Below, piece by piece: positions 1 to 15,000 of a stretch of DNA of 64,000 bases; position 1 is the first letter of the stretch; the number at the start of each line of letters is the position of its first letter. This DNA comes from Cristatella mucedo (lineage: Eukaryota > Bryozoa > Phylactolaemata > Cristatellidae): NCBI GenBank assembly GCA_009760855.2, contig WPIO01000010.1, positions 8,471,501 to 8,535,500 on the forward strand, written 5' to 3'. The notes beneath the pieces are model-generated. The model had not been told where the DNA came from, did no database searches, and was given only the letters and a program-made list of their open reading frames with translations. The position numbers and the translations under genes are program-made.

Positions 1-131
1 TTCACTTTTGCAGCATCTTTGGAAGGCGCCAGTTGCCGAGATGGCGTTGCACACAAGATTTTGCAACACAGCTCGGATGCTATGCCCACTAGCTGCACGT
101 TCGAAGATAGCTGCAATGAGTAATCCACGTC

Positions 132-3100
132 TCAGAATCCACCGACCCCAGTGATACGACGAATTTCTTCGTAGGAGAGCCAGAAAACCAGTGACCATGG
201 AGCCTGCGGCAGATAAAAATGTAGTGAGCAACACAAAATCCTTTTCATTTTGCACATTAAGATTAGCTATGGTATGCTGATGGCATGGTAAGCTGAGTTA
301 AGACAAGAACTGGTTCAGTTGCATTTGCAGGGTATTCTAAGCACGGACTTGCTTCAACTCATCAAAGTGCATGAAGACAGTCACTTCCTTCAATCGATGT
401 GCAATCTACAAAGACCCCAAACAATAGCCCCAGATGGCCGTAATCTGATCACTCCGCACATACTTGCTGCAGCTAATATCAATATCTACTGTAGCACCCC
501 ACTTCAGATTGCTAACACTGGCAGATAACTAGAGCCAGACTGAATGTGCGCTCTCGAAAAGACCTCGTTAGTTTTTGCCTTTTTTAGGATGACCTGAGAA
601 GCTTGACATTCAATTTTTAGGCAGCGGTTTGCCGTCCTGGCCCGGAGTTTTATATAGTAACGGTTGAATTTAGAGCCTGTATATGTGCCGCTTGATCATG
701 TTTAAGCAACATCCGACATAAGAGCTACCAGATACACTGTAGCACAGCAAGGCCTTTTTGAACATCTTGCCTTGGCTGAAATGCCACGAGCCCAAAACTC
801 CCCGATAAGAAAGCACGTTTCTTTTTGTTTGCATATTTGCCTGTACCTCCACAATGACTATATGGGTGTTCCGAGGGAGAGTTTTGTATAGCACACTTAA
901 AGCCTAAGCGGCTTTCGGTACGAATTCGGTAGCCAACAGACTTCATCTCACGCAACATTTGAGAAAGTGAGAAGCGTAGCTGAGACAGGTGAGCAATTGA
1001 GGTAGTGAATAGGATGGAAGTAGCAGTTTAGGACGGCTGGAAAAGATGTGCCATAGTCGGCAGGAGGAGAGTAGTTGTCGTTGCGTAAGAATCGTGGAAG
1101 TGAGTTCCACAGTCTAGGACCTGCAGAGCAAAAGCTTCTTTTATGTATCGCTTTGCTTATCTGTCCGGTCCCCTTTTCTGAATTGACCTTTGTGACGTAC
1201 ACAGTTACACTTTCTGTGAGAGCAGATTGACTCGTCTTCAGTCATACAAGCAGCTAATAGATGCGCCGAGTTCCTGTCAATGTGTTCGCAAAGTAAGAAG
1301 GATAATGTTTTGCAAATTATGCGATCGTTCTGTTGACCAAATACACATGGTTACGAACTGCTCTGGCGCATATGGCTTCTAAGGAGCACTGCTAAAGAAA
1401 AGGTGCTAAAGGAGAAGATGATCGACTAATATCTTTACAGCATCCATCGTCAAAACATCCTGTTACATAATTTTTGTCCCTGGACAAAGTGTTATTTCTT
1501 AATTGCTTATGCCTCAGAAGTACAGAAGATGACCGTTATTTTCTAAAAACTTTTGTTTTGTGACAAGGGCAGTGACTACCTTGAAATTAACCCAGTTCTC
1601 ACGAGCTAACTGACAGGGTCGCGTCTTTCGGCTCACATTTAGCCAGAAGACCAGCAAATGAACCCGAATTAACATGTATTTACTTTGAAGTCATACAAAA
1701 ATCCACTCAAAACTGTTCAGAAATGATTAGATGCACTTGATTTATGGCTATACTGCAAATCGCTTCCTCGAAGAAGCCCCCAAACATGGCCCCCATCAGT
1801 GGTTCGTTGTACTGCTCTTGGTAACGACGTTGAAAGTCCAGTATATCCAGATGAAAGTAACGAAAAGTGAAGGTATCGTTCTAAGTAAGCTCCATATTTT
1901 CCTTAAAATTGTCAAGATGAGCATCAAGGATATAGACTTTTAATGAACGTCCTGCTTTCTTTGCAAATTCATCACACTTAATAATCTCCTATATCTGTGG
2001 TCCAATAAAGATGCTAGCTTTAACCTTAGCCTCTGATAACTGTGGAAAGACATGCTGGAGGTACCTGAAAACTGCAGACTGAAGGTCTAGAGCCATGACA
2101 TATTGATTGATGAGGCCTAACTTGATGTGTAGCGGTGGTATCAGCACCCTCCGAGAGTCTGCCCGAAGCTTTCACATTATGTTCTTTCCTACAGAGAACA
2201 CGGTACGTGGTGGCCAGTCCCTTTACTGATAGTATGAGTTAATTTTTTTTGTCTCGGCTGCTTCATAGGCAAAAAGAAGCAAAGCAACTTTTGGGGAACA
2301 GCCTGACACTATTTTACAGTCTCCAATGACCTCCCAGCCATAATCTTCCAACTTTAAGGCACTCAACAACATCACGAGACAGCTGCAGTTCTGAGGTGCA
2401 GAGATTGAGCCATAGGAAGAGATGAGCACCTGTTTCCGTTATGAATCGACAAGGCTTTGCAGCTCTTGGATGTACTGTCTATAAATAAGCACCATTCACT
2501 TAGGTTACAGGGGATTCCCATAGCCTCGAATAGGCCGACCACATTTCTGCAGAAGCACAGCCCAATGTGCAGACAGAAGAAGTTGAAAAAACGTTAGTGA
2601 TGCTTTCGGATCAATTACTTTCACACTTTCATCCAACAAGCTCCACTCCTTGACACTAGATGTCAGAAGCTCAGCGTTGCACAGGGCTAGACCGAGGTTT
2701 CTAATCAGATCGTTGAGGCCTTTCTGCTTGGGGAACCGCGGTTTTCTTGCTTCAGATGCATCTGTGAGATTGGAATCTGGATCTGCAATATCTTCTTCAC
2801 TGTCTGACTTACTGCTCTCTTTTGAAGATAGCTGATCCCTCTACGAAGCCGTGGGGACGGGGGGGGGGGAGGCATAGCAACACAACACCTGTCAATGTGC
2901 AAACCTGCCGTCTGCAAAGTACCTAACAGTAAAACCTGATAATCGCAAAATATCATTGTCCTGACCACAGAAGCAACGTTTTTGTTGATTGAACAATAGC
3001 TACTTTCTATTTGTTTTAACCTGAAGGAATTAGAAAAACACACTTTGTACCCAGGGACGAAAATAAATTAATATCTCTTACACATGCTAATGTCTGTTCA

Positions 3101-6100
3101 GTTTTGCTCTCGTTTCGTCTAGCACTGCACCCTGTATTCCTAGGTACATATACAGTTCAAGCTGTACACACACACGTACCTCGATGTACCAAGGTTCAAT
3201 ATGTTGAGATACAAGTCGTATATGATGCAGAGATCGAGAACTTTTTGTAGATATAAAGCTTCCGGTTTACTTAAGGGCTAGACTAGGTAAGGCGGTTGCT
3301 TTCACGACCTCGGTCCCGAGGTCGTGGGTTCGATTCCTGCGGTGGGCGATTCTTTATCGCCACTGCAAGCGGTGGTGATAGCCATAAAGGCTCTTCTGTC
3401 GCTATACAAAAAGAGGCTGTTTAATCAGCTAGGGTTTATTATTGTTTAGACATGGTTTGCATAACTTTTCTATATGTGCAGATCGTTGAAACTTTCGATC
3501 CCATTATAAACGTGTCTGTATTTTGAAAGGTTTCTTTAACCAAAATTCGAATGCCGGACAAATATTTCTGTATTTTCTCGACATCTAGCCTTTAAGCATA
3601 GGAATGGAACAGCTAATTTATGTCTTCAGAGAGAACCTGATGGTACAATGAGGCAGAATATGGTGCAGCAGTTTAGCTAGCGATGAAGGAGCCAAGCCAC
3701 GACAGGCCTTATGGGTCAGCATACCAGTTGATGTTAGTTTTATATGGAATGAAATTGTTCTCGGGCATTTTACTAGGGAAAGACTGCAGATTTCTCCATG
3801 GTTTTATTATCGAGACCTGAATTTCCCTGTGCCTAATCGGCGCCGATCATAAGAGTTTTTGCACCAATTTTGGCCTTTTTGTACAGATTTGGGATTTTTC
3901 CACAGATCCTGTGTGACCCTACATTTCATTGGTCAGCTAAAAGGAGTTTGGGCCCCTTATTGACTGCAATGATCTTCACTGCGGTGACCTTATATTCTAA
4001 ACTTGCAATTTTATTATAATACCTGTATCGAGTCTCTAAATGCCCTATACTTCACGAACTTTGATGCAACCATTATGCTGACTGAGAACACAAGAGCTGA
4101 CACGTCACAACCATGTATGAGGCTGGAGTTGATGTTTCTTGTTCTGCCAACCACCCCTATAGGAAATTCGATCTCTGCTTGGGAACCGAGCAACTTGGTG
4201 CCACTAGCTGACACACACAGTCAAATGTAAAGAAAAAAGATGTGGGAGCAAGTGACGACCCCAATAGGCGCTTACCATGCGAATATAGATTGGCACGAAA
4301 CCCTTGTACAATGCTAGGAAGCCTTCTGCTTTGACGGTCTTGGAGAGGCAGTCATAGGTGGATTCGTAAACAAGTCCCCTACAAGTCCGGATATGAAGAC
4401 ATAAGTTACCAAACGAGAGCAAAACAGACTTGGCTGCTTTCAAAACCAAAATGAAACTGCACTGCCCACCTGCCGGAGCTGTCTGTTGGCTGATTCATGA
4501 TTCTTGTTTTGACGACGTCTGCTGGTGTGCTCACTATGGCAGCCACAAGGCCAGATGCAGCACTAGCAACGATGCATAGCTTAACGATAGCACAGGTAAC
4601 ACGCCGATCAATGACACACACGCACAAACAAGTTAGTGCTTTCCAAATTTGGTTTTACCTCGAAAATGTGTGGGTGACATAGTTATCAGTCAAACTTGTA
4701 TGCCCCAGTAAGTAGTGCTTGACGGTGTCATAAGTTGCTAGGTCTGCAAGAACGACACGAATGACAAGCCACTAAGTACCACAGCAAAACTTAAAGAAGG
4801 ATTCCTAAAGCGACCAGCGTGCACAGAACGAGAGGTGCACAAGTTCAGCTATCTAGAAATGATCACGTGATTGCCATGCCGAGATGACAGAGGCACAGTA
4901 TGCAGGCTTCCGAAGGCTGTGCTCTGGTACTAAAATCCCCCATGCCCGCGATGTGTCTCGAGTGCCTCTTTTGGGTAAGGTCTTTTGCCACCCAACAAAG
5001 AGTATCGACCTTCCACTGGAGCTTCTCTATTTACATGCATATGCCCCAGAGCTCGAACCCACGACCGTAGTCGTTAAAGGTGAGCACCTCATCTCCTTGT
5101 GCCAAACCAGCATGGCAGCAGCACCCCACAACCGAACCGAGCTCGTGACGGGCAGACGCTTACAGCCGGGCATTCGAGCAGTGCACAGCAGTACCTCCCA
5201 TGTTGACTAAGGCGGCCCGCTGCACATTCGGTGCCCAGCCTTTCCACAGCCCTCGAAGGCCACCTTCTGCATATATCTTGGCAAACGCTTGGGTCGTACT
5301 TTTGACTCTGCAAAGTTGAGACACAGAAATGTGGTTGAAAATATGGTGGGTACCATACGACAGACAGGGCTAACACATACCGTGATTATGGCTATTATAG
5401 CAGCCCAGCACAGCTGTAGCACCCCTAAAGCTGAGTTTACATGGTCAGATCTTAAGAAATATCACTATTATCACGAAGAGCTGCATTGGATTTAGGACGT
5501 CTGCACGATTCACCCTTTACTAGACTTAGCCCCACCTATAGCAGCATAGGAAATTTGGAGCTTTTTAGAACACAATAGGTAGTAAGGCAATTCGGAATAA
5601 GCCTTCGAGTGCTTACTCCAATGACACCGAGTAACGGCTGCAGCAACTGTTTAGAGCCCACGGCAAAGAAAAAGCATTGACAGGAAGGAAGCCGGACTAG
5701 TGTAATCAACATTAATCTCTGTACGAGTAGCACTGCCGACGGTGAGCTGACGGTGATGATGATAATAATAATAATAGCACACTAGGTAAGGCGTTTGCTT
5801 TCACGACCTCGGTCCCGAGGTCATGGGTTGGAATGAGTGGGCGATCCTTTATTGCCGCTGCAATCGGGGTGTTAGCCGTACGGGGTGTTAGCCGTACGGG
5901 CTCTTCTGTCGCTATACAAAAGAAGCTGCTATATCAGCTAGTAACAGCTGGGGGATAGCCAACTGTCATTTTTTAAGGGAAGATGTGAAGCCGTGACACG
6001 GTACCACACTTATGATCAGTTTACTAGCTCTTTCTACTAATACAATTGGTATTGCCATGAAGAACAAGCTCTGATTCATCATTCAACCATCAGATCTAAG

Positions 6101-6976
6101 AATGCCAAGTAACGACAGAGCTGCTCCACCCAAATACGTCGAATCTAAGAGAAAAATAGGTTATGAATCTGATACCGAGTAAATCACTTTTACGCTCAGA
6201 CGACCTATAATTACGCAGCAGACATGTGATTGCAGATAGAAAGCAAGTACCGTCAGAGGCCCGTGCTTTGTTGACACACACCGGCTCGGCTAACACAAGT
6301 ACTTAGATAACAGTTAACAGAACTTGGACTCTTGTGTCCCCATGTCTCTTTCTGGCTGCCTATGTCACTCCTACGCAAATGGCAGCCGAGTCGATATAAA
6401 CCCGTCCATGTATGGGAAGCAGGTTCCTCAAATTCTCCTCGGTAGAAATACATGGTCTACCATACTGACAAGCAGCAATTATTCGTGACGTCCACAAAAT
6501 GAAAAACTTCGGCATGGTAACAGCAAAAAAACTACACCCCTCAAAATAGCCATATTTGCCACTGAGCATGCTACCAATAACCATTCGATCATGCTTCCTT
6601 TGCAGCATATGTAAAGTGCCTAGAAAGAGATTGAGCTCTCTCGGGGTAATGTACACTGTGCATTATTATTGTCATCATTATTATATTTCCTATGCCGGAA
6701 TAGCCTTGGAAGTGAGCCCTTGAAATGGAAATTATGTCCACATTTTATGGTAGGGCTTACGATGAGCGTGGCTCTAAGAAGCACCACAATCGCAGAAATA
6801 CATAAAATAAAGGTCAAGGCTGATTCAACAGTTTCACCGGGCCTCCTGGGCAAGACCCCGGGATCATTCGACCTCTTCAAACCTTAAATGGCATTTCTTT
6901 TAATCCTGGCGAATTTTAAAATGGCCTATAATTGTGAATGTGTTAATGTGCAAGATACAGAAAGAGACAGGGAGAG

Positions 6977-7014
<38 letters not shown>

Positions 7015-8964
7015 GCATTCCCATGACTCGGTAGGCTCTTGCCAATTCAATTCCAGGTCCGGCCTTGTCAGCAGTCTAGCTAGCTAGCTCTGCTGCATGA
7101 TGCCGAGCGAGCCGATGCCGAGTTTGCTGAGGACATGCTGCTTGGACCTCACAAACAAGGCCTTAGCAGCAGCAAGCACGCTCGCCGTCTTAAGATGAGT
7201 GAAGGCTACGTGAGACTTGTCCTGGCAAAGCATGGCTTTTTAAGAGGGTTCATGTCCACGAAGCAACTATGCTTGAGGCTGCCAAACAAGAGGTCGCAAC
7301 AAGAGGGCCTCTCACGGTCAAGATCTGCATACTCCAATAGTAATGCTAGCTTGAAACAGCATATCACACCTGGATATGGCAATTAGCAGACAAACGTGGT
7401 GACTCGTCGACTTGCCTACACTAGCATCTTCCAGCGACAGGGGAACAAAGCCCCGAGATTGAGTAAATGGTATGAAGCCGACATGTCGAAATGGGCTGAT
7501 CCCCGCGCCCGCTGGATAGTTGAACACTGCGTTTGGGCCATTTAACTTACACAAACAAATTGCTGCTCTTAAGTAAGAGAAATCATGCCTCTATGGCAGC
7601 TGAACAAAGGGTGAGAATAAATACGAAGATTACCTGCAAAATAGTGATGGCAGGATCGTGATTTGGGGCTTTCTTTCCCATGCCGGGTCATTGCATGACA
7701 TTCTGGCATTATTGACCAGACTGTGCACCTCGATGTACGTCTGAATATGGAATCATGTCTGCTTGAAGTTTTTGAAAGATACATTTCAGCAGGATAAAAA
7801 TGTGAGCATAATGCAAAGCAGGTCAGTTATCGTCAAATTGACCGATTGCTCGATGACTAAAACCCATCGACTCTCGATAGGATGACATAAACCACCCACG
7901 AGAGGCAATCAAAATCTATCTACCTCGGCAGGCGATCCTTTCGAGTGGCTTCAACTGCTACGGAGCCGACACTGTACGAAGCAGGTGAGAAACTGGTGGC
8001 ATCGATGCTCAGCCAGGTGCAAGCTGTCCTCAAGAACCATGCATGGTAGGCCTATTTCTAACCAAGCAAGACGATCGGTACTACTATTTTATGTTCTTCC
8101 GAGAGCTTCGGAATATATTATTGTACCTCATATGCAGCTTTTGTGCCTTGCGACTCGGAGGATTTTAGCATGAAAGTCTCCATGGAAAAGAGTGAATAAA
8201 GTAAATAAAACATGCAACCGTGCATGCCAACGTAAGTCTTGCAGCTTGCGAAGCACAGTAGTTGGTGCATTTAGCACCAGCTAATGCTCTAGGCAAAGTC
8301 ACCACTATCTCTCACGGCAATTTGCTGAACCCATTATCACAGCACGAACTGGCGAGATTGACACACACACACACACACACACTCTTCACAACAGCAACAC
8401 ACACACACATACACACACACATACACACACACACTTGGTTTTTTGCACGTAATTAGTACAGAGGACATGGCAGCCGCAAAAAGTAACATCACTTGACAGA
8501 CCTTGGTGGCTTGCCTTCCAGAATACGCCTCCCTTCCATCTGCATCTGCACCTTGACCAGATCTGTAGGGCTGGCAGCAAACTGACCGAGTGCACCGGCA
8601 CTGGCACCAGCTACGACTGCCTTCCTGTGAATCAGAAGGGAATAGCCTGCCTGCAGGCAGTCGTGCATAGCAAATCACTGAGCTGTCGCCTCACTCTTGC
8701 CTGCACAGTGGCAAACGTAACTCTTCTCTTACCACAACGAAAAAGTCCCATCTTTGCTCTTGCCAAGAACGTTCTCTCGGATGAACTCGTATGCTCCCAT
8801 GCGACTTCCCGTATAAACTACAGGCAAAAGCAGCAAACTAGTATAACGTCGGTGTAATGCCTAGCAGCCCCAATAGCTATAAAAAAAATGCTCTAGTAAA
8901 ACGTAAAAGAATGGGAGACATGATGTAAGTAGAGAGATAGATGGAGAGACAGAGGGAGAGGGAG

Positions 8965-9032
<68 letters not shown>

Positions 9033-12000
9033 TGGCACAAGCATATGTAACATGCCTAGAAAGAGATTCAATTCTCAGAGAGGGCTACAAAAATGTTTAA
9101 TTATTATTTTTACAATAAGAGCTAAAGAAAAGGACAGAGACATCAAGAGACAGATATAGAGAGAATAAGTCACACAGAGGCCATTGCAGCAAGTGAGACC
9201 AGGGAAGCTTCCGCAAACTATCACTTAGTGCCATCAGGCGACTATAACACTGACAGCAGGATGGGTTCGAGGTTACCTTTCACCAACTTTACTAACCATT
9301 TTCAGTTAGCTACCTATAGCTACCTATGCTCCCATGTTTATTTATAATGGCCAATATCGTTAATCGGTTTGACCAAGCAAGGTCTGCATGCATTGGCTTC
9401 TACGAATGAGGCGGAGCTTCAACCACGGCCGGGTCAAATAACAAATAACAAGAATATCAAATATATAACATTTCCGAATATCAAATAACAGCGACGAGTC
9501 TAATACAAATCACCATAGCATGGCTTCAGCTTCTTTACAGGAATTGATTTGATTCTTCCGGCCCCTTCACTATTTGTTGTACTTTATTTTCGATCCCAGC
9601 ATAGCAGGCTGCTTACAGCAAGACAAAACAGACACGACGAGTCACTGAATTAATGATGGGGAAAGGAGAAGAGGTGTGTACACACACAAGAATAAAATAC
9701 CTGTCAAATAAATAGTGAGGTCGACAAACCACAAAGAGCTAGTTTCAGAACTAAACAACGCTATAGCTAGCGCCACACATGGCCGAGTAGACACAAGTAT
9801 GACGAATGAATATCGTGGTCAACAATATTTTCTAGCTTGAAACATGGTCTACATCGTGAGACAACAGTCAATGTCCACTTTCTGGCTTACGAGTCTTGCC
9901 TTTTCAGGCACAGCGGTATGCAATTCCTATTTGCTGACCCAGTCAAAGCTGACCAGGCCACCTGACACCAGCAGGGGAGGAGGCAGTGCGCAGACCCTGC
10001 CACTTGTACAATACACCGGGGCACGTCCCTAAGTTGCAGCCAAAATTGAGCAAGGTAAATCATGGAGCCTGAACAAAAAGATTATGCGTAAATATTTATA
10101 ATAGTGCTATATGATCGGCACTGCTCTCAAAGGTGTTCTAGTCAGACAAAATCACAGCAGCAACGTGAGGGCAACAGCAACGATTTGTCTTTTTAAGCTT
10201 ATAAGACATACACAAGGTGTGACCAGAAAATTCAGAATCTATATCAAGCCTGCTGGATGGGCTGGAAGCCTATGATGCAAATGCTCCACTGGGATAGTGC
10301 CCTCTAAAGATACCTAAGTATTACTTAAATGAGGTAAGCAATCAATCAACACGACTAATGTGGTCGAAAACCGATGTTCGTGGCCCGAACTCCCACAGGA
10401 AGCACCCAAGGATGAAATGCTGGTTGGCCAAGTGGTTAATGCGCTTGCCACGACCAAAGTCAAGGTGAATGCATTTGATGACCTAGATCGTGCTCTCGAG
10501 CCCCGTGGCATATGCTTACAACAGCCTTTGCTTACCGACGTGCCGATAGATCGCTGGCGTCACACCCTGCCATAGCTTTAGCGCACCTTCTTCCCTGACT
10601 GCAACAGCCAAAGAACCAGCATCACACAGGCACATGCAATTTATACGATATGCAAAACCATAAGGCACCAGGGTGCACCGAGCATTCAGCTGGCGATACT
10701 CCGAGATGGCTCCGGATGCCAGCTAGCTGTGTAACTCTCTTGTTGTGCAGCTATGATCGATTGCTGCGAGTACCATACCGATTCCCGCAGCCGTGGTGAG
10801 CATGCCCCGACGCCTGACTTGACGGTGTGCATTGCCGTGCGCCCTTTCCTCTGAGAGGTGCACGAGTTCACCTTGCACTTGAAGGCGGGTCTTGGTCAGA
10901 TCAAGAGGAAACGTGACTGTAAAAGGAAGTGCAAAGCAAGCTGCATCACATGCGCGAATGCATCTGCAAAAAATGGAGAGTTAAAACCATCGTAAAGGTT
11001 GGTCCATGATTATTCAAGTGGTACTGTACAATCCGGTTCTTTTGAAAATGGCTAGTAACAGCTTACTACCTTTGCATTCTAGGTTGGGAACAGCTACTCC
11101 TCACTCGTGGAGAGTCCATCGTTGACAGTAACAACCAATATCAACACGTCTTGTCCAGCCTAATGCCACGCATGAGAGCAACGAGTGATATCCTTGCAAA
11201 CTATGGGTATGAACGTCTCAGCGACACAGTGCACGATGATTCTGAATGTGATGCAGTAGAACATGACAATAATTATTATTGCAAAATGATTATTGTACTG
11301 GTGCAATAGGGGTGGAAAACTCAGCTGGAAAACCAAGCTCATTACTAAAAAATAAGACGGTTTTTGGCTGCTGCCTGCTAACAACTTCACAGCCCAACGA
11401 CAGAACAGCAGTTTTGACGGCCTTGAAATTCAGCTTTACATCCAAGCCGAGCATGATCATGATGATTTCGATGGCGACTCCATCACGATACTTGCACTCA
11501 ATTTTGGCCAGCCACTCAAACAGAAAGATAATTGGTATACTAACCGATACTGTCAGATACTTCTACGAGGTAGGAAAACGCCCTGTTCAGTCAATAATCA
11601 GATTGTTGCTGCACCCGTGATCCTGCCAATAGCACCAGGTCAGCATGAAAGCAAGGCTGCAAGATACCTTAAAGTGCATCACCTGTCAGTGAAGCACCCC
11701 CTCGTTTTGAGATGTTACAGTCTCACCGGGGTTCCATTAATCTCACACCAGCAAACCACCATGGATACTTTCTGAAAAAAACAGCTGACTCACCGGAATG
11801 CTAGCATGATCAATGGTCATCGACCATCGCAGCTGACAACCCATGCTTAACCAAGTACTCCCAGCAGCCCTTTTAGGTGTGAGCCTCCCAGCAACAGCAA
11901 AGGAATCGATGCATGCCATGAATGGATGCCCGGCGACAGGCTGAACACGTCTAAAGTGCCAGGTTCCTCTGCTGCTGCTGAGGGGCTGCCAAGCTCGGCA

Positions 12001-15000
12001 GATCGGCTTCGACTTGGCTATAACATTGTGTTGACACTCGGACGAACTTGAAAAATTTACCCCATCGGGATATGAAAGAAACCCCAGAGAAAAGATTCAT
12101 AAAGGTAATCTTTCTGCATGACCATCCATCGGCTAACATCGGCTGAAGACTTATGGCTCCCTTTTATGATCTTGCTTCCACTCATGTTGTCGTCACGTGT
12201 GTGACATGCTATACGCATACATAACAAATAAAAATAAAGAAGCAAAATGATCCTGCTTAAGAACAGCCGTGGTAACCAGTATTGAAGTAGGACACCGAAG
12301 AGAGCATATTAGAGCTACAGACTGTAGCCACGTGCAAAAAACCCTGCAAACAGTCTTTTCAGGGGCTTTTGTAAACTTCAATTGCTTGCCCTTGTTGGGG
12401 GCTTGTGAGCAGAAATAGATAAGCGCTGCTTGGTAGCATGATGTGCTTAAGCAAAAGAATGGTGCTCAATTGGTCATTCATTGAAAAACCTGTCCACGCA
12501 ATTTCTTTGCCACATGCTTTGGCAAAACTTACATTCCGAGGGCATGGTGCCCTGAGTATCCTAGGCCACAAGTGAATACAAAAACAGGCTACATTTTCAG
12601 TTGCAAGCTTCAGGATCTTTTTCAAACTGAATTCGAATTGGATCAGACAAGGGTCTGATCGCAGCGAACAACTTGCCGGCAGCAATCTGTCGAGCACTAA
12701 ACAGGGTCATCCACAGATATCTAATGCATATAGGTCTTTCACCAGGCTGATTATGCATGTCCCCTGCCCCGTGTTATGAGCCAGCAACACCCTTTGCCAC
12801 CAACTTCATTAGTCATTCAAATGGATCAGTGCCACTCTAGGTGCCTTGGTCTGCAGTGCCCTGACGTCTCTTTGTCTAGAGCTAAGTAAGGGATGATTGG
12901 GGAATTTTTTTTTATTAAAGTCTTCAAGCAACACAAACAGCAGCAGCAGGCACTAATCTGGTGGTAGGTATCGGCATTCAGATTGGCAGTTGCCAACGGC
13001 AACATACCTCTTATATCCCATAGACAGCAATGCAACAGCTCTCCCCTGCCAAGCAGCCCATATTGTAGGGCAATGACCTAGCCAAGAGTAGGACGAAGCC
13101 TGACAAGAAACCAAGGTCATGCAGATTGACTAAAGACTGGATCAAGTTCGTGCTAACAGATTTGCTCAGCCTTATATGCCATATCTAGGTACCAGACCAA
13201 GGTCACAAACACAGGTGAAGCGTATCTTATTGTGCTTCCGACTACCATCTACACCTTTTGATGACACTCTGTCTAGTTAATTACTTCCGTGGTTTTATCT
13301 GTGCAGACTGGCCAGGTAATGTTGAGATTAGCTGATTCAACAGCCTCCATTTATATAGCGACAGAAGAGCCTTTGCAGCTATAGAGAATTGTCTGCTGCA
13401 AGATGCCGAAGTGGGCGAGTGAAGACTGCGAGCACCTCGTCCCTAGGCTAAGACCCAGGGGTAAGTAGGGACTCGGCTGAAGTTCACTGAATAAAAAATA
13501 ATGATCTTGCAATCGTGTGCAATGTGAGCCTATGGTGTTCATTGATACCAGACAACGAAACCAAACTCGCGAAACTATATCAACTGGCCTAAAATTGCAA
13601 AACCCCTTCTGAGAGCCTCACTTAACTGAATTGGCCTTCCTCCGAAACTGTGAAACTATTTGACCTATATTCCATACTTGTTTCACATAGAGCAGAATTT
13701 ACGTGATAAAACCGTGGATGACCTGCCCAGCGAGCTGCCTCTCATAATCTGGATGCTCTTTGATACCCTTGACAAACTTTATTTGAAAGTCTAACTAGCT
13801 TGAGAGAGTCATACAAAATCTGGATCGTAAAACCACAGCTTAAACCTAGGTGACTGACTACATCAGCCACCCTTCATTGTAATCGTTCCATTTCGGTCTC
13901 CTCCACTAATCAGCAAATGCAAAGTGCCTAGAAAAAGATTGAGTTCTCTGAGGGCACTATATCAAATGTTTTATTAGTATTATATTCTTATAATCAGGGA
14001 GTAGGTTCTCACGACATTAATGACAAAAATCTCGATCTGTTTACTAGACTCTCTTTTTCTTAAGCCAGAAAAAATACAGGTCATGAGTACGATCTCGAGT
14101 CATGAGCATCACAGCGTCTATAACCACTGTTGTCGACAGTTGTCTGAAAATCTGCTCAAACCTTCTGGCATGTAGGTCACGCTCTAAGAAGACTACTAAC
14201 CATGAAGACCCCATACCTACTGCTCTTCTTCCGAGATCCCAAGGCTTACTATGGCCCTGTACGACTAACGTAATAAATATGGTCTTAGCCTCAGGTCTTA
14301 TCCATACATCCTTCAAAAAGGCTGTCGCTAAACTAGTCCAGGAACTTCAGCAGAAACTTCAACCCAATCTCCCTACTGCCGCTCCTATTAAAGACACTGA
14401 AACGAGTGCAAGTGGCAGACCTGCTAAACTTGTATATACAGTAAGGTTCCAGGGCTAATCCCTCCACAGAGTCATTATTGTTGCAGGCCTATAACAAACC
14501 TTTTTTTTTAGGAATGCTGATTTAAGCAAAGTAAATGTTGGCTGATTTAACAGCCTCATTTATGTTGCAGCAGAAAAGCATCAACTCGCAGTAGGCAATA
14601 GGGGATTGCCCCCAGCAGGATTCGAACCCAGGAGCCAGGCTAGCAGGAAGGGCAAGCCACTTACCCCAGGGCTACCAGTCGGGCGAATACCCAGGCTAGC
14701 TCTGCTCAATCTCTCGGCATAGCTTGATGTGCATGATTATCAAGTCCTTCTTTAACGCCTATCGCCTCTCCTGGGCATTACTGGCAATGCACCGCAATGA
14801 TTTAGGTCCAACTGCTGGGAAATTCTAGAGCACTACTTGTCAACAGACAACAGCCACCAGAGAGCATAGGGTACCCAGACTATATGGGTGGTACGCAGAA
14901 GAGTTTTGTATAGCGCACTCACGGCCTAAGCGGCTTTCGGTACGCATTCGGTAGCCAACAGACTTCGTCTCACACAACAAAGAGAAAGTGGGAAGCATAG

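Larger units (their letters stand above)
204..4275 (-). other. UCP4 intron 9 (4.1 kb)
   Basis: Last intron of the carrier gene. It holds a reversed LINE family 2 fragment near 725-1240 and a SINE B copy at 3279-3435. I see nothing coding in the rest; short open frames there show no family resemblance or splice context. Confidence 0.8.
5308..8501 (-). other. UCP4 intron 5 (3.2 kb)
   Basis: Intron between the PTDLVKVQ exon and the AKIYAEGG exon. It contains SINE B (5781-5942), a stand-alone LINE tail (about 6590-6680), a (GA)n tract and (AC)n tracts. An open stretch near 7100-7390 on the plus strand has no recognisable family. Confidence 0.8.
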
